From positions 15,198,336 through 15,262,335 of the forward strand of contig OU744454.1 of assembly GCA_916610825.1 (NCBI GenBank): a stretch of DNA of 64,000 bases. Direction: 5' to 3'. The position numbers and the translations under genes are program-made. Shown here one piece after another: positions 47,362 to 59,300 of the stretch. The notes under the pieces were generated by a model, which searched no databases, was not told the DNA's origin, and saw only the letters and a list, made by a program, of their open reading frames with translations. The stretch comes from Haliclystus octoradiatus. Taxonomy: Eukaryota > Cnidaria > Staurozoa > Stauromedusae > Haliclystidae. Position 1 is the stretch's first letter, and each line of letters starts with the position of its first letter.

Positions 47362-50300
47362 CTGAAAAACAAAATAAATAATTCCAAATGGCTGTGTGAA
47401 GTATTCGATAAAGCAAAACAAAATAGTTGAAGGATTGGACTATTGTCAAAAAAACTCAAAGTGGACAAGGATGCCCTATTTGTTGTGCTTTAAAAACATC
47501 TAGTAGTTTACCAATATTTCTGCTGCCAGGGATCCAGCCCAACCCCTTGAAAAACAGTTCAGGAGTTCATGAACAGTTCATGAACGTTAAATGGCCCCAA
47601 ATTTTCATGAACTGTTCATGAACTGTTCATGATCTCCTGAACTGTTTTTAGCAGGGGAAGACATTATGGGCCGAGGTCCAACGCCATAACCACTACACTG
47701 TAAGACATTTAGCTTCCTACAAAATAATATTATAACTACCTTGCAAAGCTACATGAGCCATCACCACGTCGCAAAGCACACGTACTTTCATCAAATGATA
47801 GAATTTGTATGTTTTTACCGAAATCACTGCAAAGGATATAAAGAATGATGTTATAGTCCTAAGATAAACATAGCAAAACTAATTCACAAACTGCATCTAA
47901 ATTCTACAAAAAGTTTAATAAACAGTCTGTGAAATTAGAAGGAAATTGAAGGTGTGGGCGCATGGTCCGAGAAAAGATTATGCCTTCTGGATTCTTAAGT
48001 TATCCTAAATTGTCCTTCCTGAATTTCCCCAGCATTGTACCAAAATTACTAATGGAATTGTTCATCTCCAATTCTGAAGCCAGTAAAATCCAATTTACAT
48101 CACAAACAATATATTGAAATATGGTTTGAGAATTGCAAGAGTTTTTTCAAGTCAAAATGTTTATAGTAATCCTAGTTATTAAATTTGTTTCACAAAATTA
48201 CAAACTTCTGATTTCTGGTTAATTTATCTCAGACTTCCGGGATCCTAGATTTCAGGATCCTTACTTTTTTCGTACACTGGCGGCGTGTGCGTTAGATTGG
48301 AATTCACAAAAACTGAACACGGTTGCAAACCATTAGTAATCCAAATTTAATAGCGATAAGTGCAACACCAACGTAAACATTTTATCAAAATCCAATTTAA
48401 ACATGATAACGTCTGTCTTATCCGATCCGAAAACTGAGCTTCAATCCGAACCAAATCAGATTAGATTTTCACACCTTTAAAAATGACATTCATGAATATA
48501 TTACGTAAGACATAAACTCTTGAGTTCATACAACACTAAATAGATTGTCAATGTATCCACATACGTACCTTTGGTCCATTCGTAAAAGCGTTTTCGGTAG
48601 AATGTCACCATCGACATAGGCTACTGTTGGGTAATACCAGACAATAACATCGGTATCAGAAACTGCAGCAAACATATTTAACGAGGTATGCCATTGCATT
48701 GTTGTAACCATGGTACCTGCAGATAATAGATAATCAGATTAGATATATGTGTGCCCTTCCCTGCAGTCTGAATGAAGTCACAGTGTGCCGATCTGAACAT
48801 TTACAAAACTGAATATTTACGTCACAAAATAAACGTGCGGCAGAAATAGACTTGATATCTCTGTCATTTCTTATCGGATCGGATTCAAACTTCTACCAAT
48901 CAATTTTTTAAGTTGATATACAAGATATCACTCGCTACTTTGAAAAATATTTCTTCAGTAGAATCCACTTTTGCTTTAATTCTTGAATCGAAATGTTGTT
49001 TGTTTTTAATAAATGTTTTTAAGAAAGTCTTATCTTATTCTTATGTATAGAAAATTCAATTCAAATCTAAAGTCTTCCATTAAGAGAGTTATATAAAACT
49101 ATAATTATACAGCATATATGCAGATTAATTTGAAAGCCATTCAAACTTACTTAATTTTACAGTTTTATCAACACCGTATTGTTGAACAGCTCTGATGTAA
49201 AGATCCCTATTACGATCGATAAGCGTCAATTGCCGATTGGCAAACGTTCCATCACGACTCAAAGCGATCTCAACAACTTCAAGCTGAAAGCAAAAACAAC
49301 AAAAAGATACATCATGGATGGATATATTTAGTATATGTATAGTACGTGTGGTATAAGTACAGTATAAACAAGATTGATAAGACTGTAACGTGACTGTTGT
49401 TTGAGACCATACAAAACAACAACCTACGCGAGTATAGGCCAGATAAACTAGGAATGGTATCTTTCACAAATATATTTCTGAACAAACCCATTTTCTCAAG
49501 ACGAACAGACGTGCATACTATATGACTAAATGACAATATTAGTGGTAATATGGTGATGAAAAATTATGATCTGAATTTCAAATTACCATGACAAGATATA
49601 TGGTAAATTAGTTTACTTTCTACCCCTGCGGAAAGCAGTTCAGGAGTTCATGAACGCTTCGTGGACGTTAAATGGCTCCAATTTTTATGAAATGTTTATG
49701 AATAGTTCATGGACATAAACTGTTTATGAATAGTTTATGAACTGCTCATTAATAGTTCATGAACCATCAAGAACAGTTCACGAAAATATTGCGCCATTTA
49801 ACCTTCATGAACTGAACATTAACTACTGAACTGTTTTTCACTGGGGTACATATAATAAATATAAAATTCAAACAAACAAACAAACAGTAAGCACACACTT
49901 TAGGATCAAGCTGGTGGTTATGGATTTTTAGGCACTGATTAACCCTTAATGGTAAACCGGTTAATTTTCGGTTAATTGAACACAAACAACAGAAAAAAAG
50001 CAACAAGACAATAGATAATATTTTAGAATGCTAGACAAGCAAGGATTATATCAGTTATAATTAAATTTTTATTTTTGATTAGCAACAATAGGGCTTCTAT
50101 GATTGTTAATAATTACCCTCCCACATGTGATGAATGAGACAGCTTGTATTTTATTAAGTTGAAAAGGTTAACAAATCATGTGGTATTGAAATTTTCATTA
50201 TTTTGTTCATAATCGGTTCACCGGTTAATCGGTAGACCGGCCCACCCCTAGATCAAACCAAAACAAAAATCCTATTTCCTAAGTAAATTTATCCATTTCA

Positions 50301-53300
50301 GTAAAAAAGCACTTTTTCGCATGCATCTAAGCTGAGTTACACTGTACTACGCTAAATGATATCTAATGTATAGGGTAAAAAATATTGTTAGAATGAATAA
50401 ATTACGAAAAATACTCACAGTATGGTGAATAGCTTTTCCATCTCCAATTGGTTTGCCACTTGCCGCGTCAAACATGTAGATAGCTGGGGAAAAACATAAT
50501 CAATTAATACAGTCAATATTGCACAATAAAATATATATCAAGCATTATGCGTAGACATTTGAGAGGACAATAGAACGGAAAACAATAAAGAAGTTTGTAA
50601 TCATTGTAACATCTTATAATGATCATCGACAGTAAGAAAGAAGTAAGAAATAGCCCTCTTTCAGCAAAACATCTGATACTCATTGCGATAAATTAGTTGC
50701 AAGATTTTTTGTTAGAAAGCAAATATTTTAAAGGGTACCCTGAGTTCACAAACAAACATGCATGAAACGTTAAATCTCGTGAACTGTCTGGCCATCAGTG
50801 TTATGAAACTGCTCACAAACATTGAACATTCATGAATTGAAGATGTACATTTTATTGATAGCTTATGAGCTGTTGATGAACAATTGATAAGCAGTTCATA
50901 AAAAATTCATGACAATAAATGGTTTATATTTCATGAACCTTTCTGGAATTGTTCGGGAACGTTTATAGATTGCCTGCAGGTGAGGTATTAAATCGGATCA
51001 TTTACCTTTCTCGTCAGATCTATCCCGCAGAGCAATGGTGTCATTACTTAGAGCAACCGTTTGATTATTCAATGCATTTAAACGAATGCCAGCATATTTG
51101 GGTGTGCTGAGAAATCGACCCTGAAAGAGACGAAAAAACATTTCGATATGCAAGTAACATTTATTTCAAATCGTAATTGAACATTTTATAATTGGCTGCA
51201 TTTCTAGCGAAGGCAAAGGAATAAAACGCAATAAATAAAAAAGTGCCCTAATTAGTGAACTGGGATATCCTGGCAAATTTGATGAACGCAAAGTAGTTTG
51301 GAAATTAGAATAGAGGCTATACAACCACGTGGTTCGTAAAAGTTTTAAATATCTATGAATTTATTATTTAATTTTGAAAGAAGAAAAACAAATTATTTTT
51401 TTACAAATGATTTTCGCTAATGCAATCTATGAAAGTTGACTATAACTAAATATTTCTAACGTTTTAATAAATATCAAAGAAAAATTAACAGAAATAAAAA
51501 TCTTGGGTAAAAATGCAGTAGGCTCCAGCTGCCTGTGTCTACCAGAGCAACCTGCAGCATGATCTTCGACTTTACCACTTGTTTGAGCCGACAGATGAAA
51601 GCACCATTTTATCTATGCTTGGGCGATATTATTCTATGATTATTATAACCTAATTCAATTGCATCCGAAAGCTTTCAAAACATCTCTCAGACAAGAGCTC
51701 AAAGTAATACCAGGACATTGCAAATAGCAGCGTATTTCAAAACCAATCAACCTTATCTAAATATTCTAATAAAACAAACCGCTTAATTATGTTCAACAAT
51801 AATTGAAGATTAATCTTATAAAGAATGTAGGCATCAAGGAACGATGCAACACATAATTATACGATGTAAATAATGTACCCGGATAAAATGTAACAGAAAA
51901 CTCAACTTCATCTTTATAGTTCGTATATATACTCTAAATCTGTCTACTACATTATATCTTACCTCATAGGAATAGAGTTGAACACTAACATCATCAATCA
52001 AAATAAAATGTCTAAAGAGTTAAGAGACAATAAATAAATATATAATTATGAATACTAAAACTAAGATAACATAGGTATAACACATGTTGACGTTTTATAA
52101 TTAATCAAGCTTACTTTTCTGCTTGCTTGACAAGTGATACAGTTCCATTTTTCAAATCAAATATCATAGGTGTATTCCAATTTTCAGTACTGCAAGAGAG
52201 AAAACATATAATATAATTAATATAATATATATAATATATATAATATAATTCATCATCATCATAAAATATTAACTGCGAAACTTCAACGAAACAAATACAA
52301 AATAAATACAATACATTGAATACAATATAGCGAAGTGTAAATTATTAACAAGCGCACAAGCGTAAAACTCGGAGTCACGGTAAACTTGACTTAATCTTTG
52401 TTTTATTTAATACATCATATCATATATTTGACAAATATAAAAAAGTAGAGGGTTTATTGATTTTGTTGTCATCCTATTTTCAGACCAAAACAATATCATT
52501 CATAAATATATTTGATAATAAAATTTATGTTTATCTAATAGCAGATAATATAGGGCTCTATGTCTTCATTTGACAGAGCGGTAAATAATAATAATATATG
52601 GCAAAAGAGTCAAAGAATACACATTCTTTACTGTTACTCAAGTTTCACGGATTGAGTAAAAAATCTGTCTGAAGATCGCTGTGAAAAGCGTGAAACTTGA
52701 GTAACAGTAAAGAATGTGTATTCTTTGACTCTTTCGCCATATATTATTATTATTAAATATATTTGATATATACACAATTGATACAAAATTTAGATGTATA
52801 ACAAGAAACACATAAAAGAGATATATGTGATCCCAATATATAGCATACCTGTATATATAGCATTGAGATGACGTTACAACTACCAAATAGCCAAATCCAA
52901 GAGATACTTTAATGATACGATCCCTGAAATCTAAATGAATAAAAATATGCATATAAAACCTTGAGAGTAGCTAAGACCTGTTAACACATTATAAATCAGA
53001 ATAGAAGTTCGGGGCCAATAAATAATTGAAAATAGGATCCAAAAAACCAAAGCCCCATTCCTTCTACCCCATGTCTTTGTAAGCTCATATAGTCCCCTGC
53101 GAAAAAACAATTCAAGAGTTCATATACGGTTCATGAACTAGTTCATGAACGTTAAATGGTTAAATTTAGACTTTTGCATGAACAGTACATGAACGGTTCA
53201 TAAATAGTTTGTGAACAATTTGACGTCCATGAACTTTTCATGAACTTGTAGTGGTTAGTGTTGTAAGATTAAGTCATAGTATCATTTCCTGTAAATCCAT

Positions 53301-56300
53301 ATATGTGTAAACTGTACTATGTAAATGTTCTCTTTCAACTCTGTCTTTTATTGTGTGAAGACGTATTTTATAGCACTGGTTGGCTGACATAACGGTTCTG
53401 TTTCTATGCCTCTATATACGCCTCTTATACATCATCCCACTACAGTGAAACCTGTATATAACAACCAGCTATGAGAGGTAGATAAATTGACCATTATAAA
53501 CAGGTGGCCTTTATATACAGGGCTATTTCAATAGAAACAATTAGATTAAACATTTTAGATATTGCAAAAGTGACCACTATAAACAGGTGGCCACTATATA
53601 GAGGTGGTTGTTATTTAATTATGACTCTATATCAACCATTATCAATCAGCCAGCCAAACATTATAATAAATATAGGCCTACAATGAAATATACATCGATC
53701 ACATTGTCTTCAAACTCCAGAACTGTTTTTCGCATAGGATATAGTGTCTACTCTTATCAAAAATTATCATTGTGAGTCCCCAGTACTATTCTGTATGTCT
53801 TTACGGATTAGCGTTGAATCCTGTTTAAGATCCGCAGAAATATTTCAAGAAATGGTTCTAGACCAATTCAGTATCATAATGATAAAGGTCATAAGGTGTA
53901 TACCCTATTGCGGCATTGTACGTTTATGATGATTACATACCTAAATTGTCTTTTGCATCATTCATAACGTTGGTTACACGGATATGTTTCTGAGAAGAAA
54001 CAACAACATCGAAATTTCTCCATGAGAGAGACCTAGAAAAAGAAATTAATATCGGCTGATAATGACTGAGGTTCGCTGGTCTATTTCAGATCATATAATT
54101 ATAACATGAATTCTAATGCAGTTAAACAGATGGAAATTGCAGTTATCTGTTAAGTCTTTTCGCCGTAAAGGTTACAAAACACAAAGCGGTCAATGCAGTT
54201 TGGAATAGACCGTTGTTCAATCAATCCAATTGCTCAAGTTTTGTATTGACCTGTTGCTTGATGACTAAGAGGTGGACATTTTATTGAGATGATTGCTATA
54301 AAATAATAATAATAATATATTTATAAACTGCATACCTTTCAACGATATGTGCTGTCACAACCTTGCTATTAGCGCATGCACCAGCCAACTGAGAACCATC
54401 TGGTGACCAACTGATGTCAAATATTGAACCAGAGTTTGGTTTTTCAAGAGAATGCGACCACTGCTCAGGATAAACAAAAATACAAATCTATCAAACTTAT
54501 ATGATGAAACAGGTCAATCAACACAGGGAAAAAAGTTCTTCTGACTGTTCATGAACTGTTCATGAACTCATGGATTTTTTCACGGGGGCAGAGAGAAATC
54601 TCTGTTTATTTAAAACTGATTCATGCTTCAAAAATAAGATTTGCCTGCAATTGCAAGGCTCTTGTTTTCTCTCTTAAAATAGATTTCAAATAAATAATTT
54701 CTGTTTGTTTGATTATTTTCACAATGGCCCCAATTATACATGCTAGTGCGACTTTTCACTTCAAACAAAAGAAATTCCGCTCATAAAGGTTATAATTATA
54801 TTAATCAAATGGCCTTTATGGACAGGTGGCTGTCTTCCAGAGGTAGGATTTACAACTGATTTAGCCCCAATTCAAATTTTAAATAGAGTATTAGCTCAGA
54901 TGGCAGAGCAACTGCACTTGATCTGATCATGTATGATCAACTATGATTCAAATCCCACAAAGGTCAGTCTTGAATTCATCTAAAAAAAACATCAATTGAG
55001 TACCTAACGATCGTTTCGTGTTGACAATCTAGGCCTATCTGCATAGTCCGACAAAAGTAGGAATCCTAGATTCCGGAAGGTAAGAGAAAATTTAATGGTC
55101 AAACTTCAACAAAAACATTCAGAAGAAATTGCTGAAATGCCTTTAGAATTCCAGAAGGTTGGACGTTTTGTCAGACTCTGCCTATCTGCTATGAAATCTA
55201 TTTAAATTGATAGGCAGCGTTGTTGCTGAGTTGAATAAAGGGTATTTACTATAATAATAGCTCTTAGGGAAAAGTGCCTGTGATTTTAAAACAGAAAATT
55301 GATATAGGCACCTTTGGTAAAGCGATTCTGTGATTTTAATCTAATAAAAGAAAAACTTAAATAATTTATAGATCACATACCCCAGCTTTATCGCACAATC
55401 GAAGAGTATTAAACGAACCAATAGCAAACAGTTCGCCTGAAACAAAACAAAGAAATTTGAATTACTTAATGGAAACAACAAACATAATATACAATACACA
55501 TGGCTATAAAATAGTTTATTAAATAGTTCTCACCATCTGGTGCCCATGAAATTGATGTGATTGGATAATCATCAGGAATACTTGCATATAGTTGGAGACC
55601 AAATATATCCCAAACCTGAACAGGAAACACATGACAACAATAATTTATTAAGAAAAGTCAACGAAAATGTTTTTAAATTTTATTCATATTAATTAACAAC
55701 GTTTCGATTGCTTCATGCAATGATTTTCAAGCTTATTAGTTTGAAATTTATTATTGGACTATTTAAATGGGTTAATTTAATACAATATACAAAGGATAAT
55801 AATATAATAATACAAAATGAAAGTACAAATAAAATTGACAAGAAATATCTATTTAAACACTAGGGTCTTTAAGGAGACTTTAACTTGAAAATGATTGCAT
55901 AAAACAATCTCAAAACGTTGTTAATTAATATGAATAATAATTTTATAATATACGGATGTTCGATAGTTGCAGTGATCATATGCAAGATATCGCAAATATG
56001 ACACGCTGACTTTAACTTTAAATCTCTGTTTATCAAGATTTGAATTGTTCATGTATGCTTATTTCTAAAAACAAATACTCATTCAAATGTCAACCAAAAA
56101 ATAGAAAAGTAATCAAGGCATTTTGAACAACAAATTAAAGTGTAAATTTGCGGTCTTTATTTTAGAAGAAAGACAAGCGATAAAAAGGCGTAATTTTGCG
56201 ACGTTTCGTCATTATACTTAATATGACATTTTCAAGCGATTATATTTAAGGATGGATAATTAAAATACATGAATATTTATATGTTTTACTTACTAAAATT

Positions 56301-59300
56301 TTTACAGTATAGTGTGATAATAATTCAACAAAGAATAGACTACATAATACAATAAAAACGTGTTAATTACGTTAGACAATACAGATATGCGGAGAACAAT
56401 TTAGATTTGATTGAATCAGATTGTGTATTGAGCGTCGGTTTGATCCGCCTGATTGCGAGCATCTCATGAATCAAACAATCAAATTTATTTTACATTACCG
56501 TAAAACCCTAAAAATGTGGTGTTTGTCTTTCACGTTTTGTTGATGAACGTTGCGGAAATGCAAACCAACAGCAGAGCTGCAATGTCCGGCAATACGTTGA
56601 TGTAAGTGCTGGGAAGTGAACCCAACATAATTCGCTTCACACGAATCACATTCAAAACAATAAACAACGCACTGACGAGACAATACAGCCGGCTTAGGCT
56701 CACATGTCTGCAATTCATCAACCGATTTTTTACTTGTAAATGCCGGCTTAATTGATTGTCTGATTTTTGCACTTACTTTAGCCAACTGCCTTTTCAATGA
56801 ATCAGCCAAAATTTGATCTTTGAAAGGTAGAATTAAATTGATGTCATTTTCGTTGCGATTCTTACTCGCAACTGGAAAATCAGGCCCAAGCTCAATACGT
56901 TCCTTTTTAAATTTGTTAATATAATAATTAATTTGGTCAAATGGTCTCTGCTGTTGGTTTGCATTTCCGCAATGTTCATCAACAAAACGTGAAAGACAAA
57001 CACCACACTTTTAGGGTTTACGGAAATGTAAAAATAAATTTGATATACACAATCAAAATACGTATTTTAGTAAGTAAAACATATAAATATTCATGTATTT
57101 ACAGTATTTTAAATATCCATCCTTTTTAATTCATAATCGCTTGAAAATGTCATATTAAGTATAATGACGAAACGTCGCAAAATTATGCCTATTTATCGCT
57201 TGTCTTTCTTACAAACTTATTAAGCAAAAAGTTTTTTATTTATTTTAGAAGCATTGAAAAATAAGATTGAAAATTTCGATTTTTAATTTCGAAGCATTGA
57301 AAATTAAGATTGAAAATTTCGATTTTTAATTTCGAAGCATTGGAAATTTCGATTTCAATTCTAAATGATTCCAATTAATTTTATCATCTTACTTTATATC
57401 TACAATCTTCACCACACGAGACAATTCGATTGTTTACGGCATTCCAATCTGTTTTTAATATCACACCATCATGAGCTTTCCACTAAAAAGAAAGAAAAGT
57501 CAAATTTGCAGTTTCACCCATTCGTGAAATCATATATGTGTGTCTCTACAGGAAGAAGGAAGATTAAAAAAAATAATAATAGTAAAAATTAAATTGGAAT
57601 CGGATCATGCATATATGAGGAAATTAAGCAGCCGATGAAATGCTGCTCATAAACGCTAAATGGCTTCTGCACCATGAACTGTTCATAAGTGCCTCTGCAA
57701 AAAAATTTGTTGAGTTCATAATTTGTTCATGAACTTTAAAAACTTTTATGAACTTATCATGAACAGTGAACACCCTTTTGTAAACAGTTTACTGACACTA
57801 AATGGCCTGATTTCATGAACCCTTTAATGAAACTTCATTAGAAGTGTTTCCAGGGGTGTCCATGAACAGTTCACTAATGGCTCATAATTACCAACCATCA
57901 AAACCTGGTCCCAACAAAAATATGCATCCAGATATTCTAGATAGCAGTCCAAGTAGAGAAACTTTGGAAGAAGGTGTATATTTTATTGATTTATAGGCCA
58001 AGCATAAAAAAAATTTCGAAGAATTTGCAGTTGAAAATATTTTAGGCTTCTGTAGGGCTAAACCTTTTCAAACATCTTTTTCCCCTTTACATCGAATTAG
58101 CGTGTGCAATACGTATGTGGCTGCTGTCAAAAATCCATTCTGCTATCAACATTAAAAAATAATTCCATTATGCAGGTAGGCAAATCAAAATGTATATCTT
58201 ACCTCTAACGGTTTGATTGATGGTTGTAGTGATTTGATAACCAAATAATTTCCATTTGTATGAAGGATGCTATCGGCATTTGGACTCCAGCACACAGAAT
58301 ACACAGGAGACGCTGGTTGAATAAAGAATAAAAAACAATTTAAAATTTGATAGTTCTAAAGAAATTTGATTGTTTTTGTAAAAATATAATTCGGTTTTGG
58401 TAAGGCATATTCTTCCCTGTGCCTAAAGCATTTGTTTATTTTGCTTACAGCTAAATTCCGACACCAGGTCTGAATTGCTGGAGCTGAAAATTACCCCTGA
58501 GAAAAACAGTTCAGGAGTTCATGAACAATTCATGAACGTTGAATGACCTCAAATTTTAATGAATTGTTCATGAACTGTTCATGAACTCATGAACTGTTTT
58601 CTCAGGGGTATAGCTAGATATATCATATATGATTTACCAATATAATTCTATTCTAGAGAATATTCGAAAACGAAAAACAGGCAATTCAATTTTCATGAAC
58701 AGGGACAGTTCAATTCCAGAATCATTTTGATACTTTATTGAGTACTATAAACATAAACAGACATAAACATTCAATCCATAAAATCCAGCACACAATTATT
58801 GATTGGTTTACCATTTTGAATTAGAGTTGATCTTAACATCCCACTTCTTGACCAAATCTTAACAAGGCCATCTTCACCAGCTAGAAATATAATTAATTAT
58901 TAAATAAATAGAACAAGTGGAATTTTCATTAATACCCCAATCTCAAAATGCTGTCATACAAATAGTACTATTGAAACAGCATAAATATTTTTTTGGTATG
59001 CAAAACAGAAAGCGAAAAAAAAAACATGACTGAAAAACAGGTTTTCTAATGATTTAACTCAAAATCTTACAAACAACCCTGTGTTTTCTGTGTTTAACTG
59101 TTTGTTTGTTTGTTTTAGAGTCTTTGATTCAATTCCTGCAGAAGCACTATTTGTTGTCGTCAGAAAGGGCCAGGGTCCGACAAAATGTTTTACCTTCCGC
59201 AAACCTTATATTGTTAGATAAACATTAGAAAAATGTTTACGTAATTTTACTGACATAAAAGCGTAAAATCGAAGCTTTATTTTAGCTTTATAACCAACAT

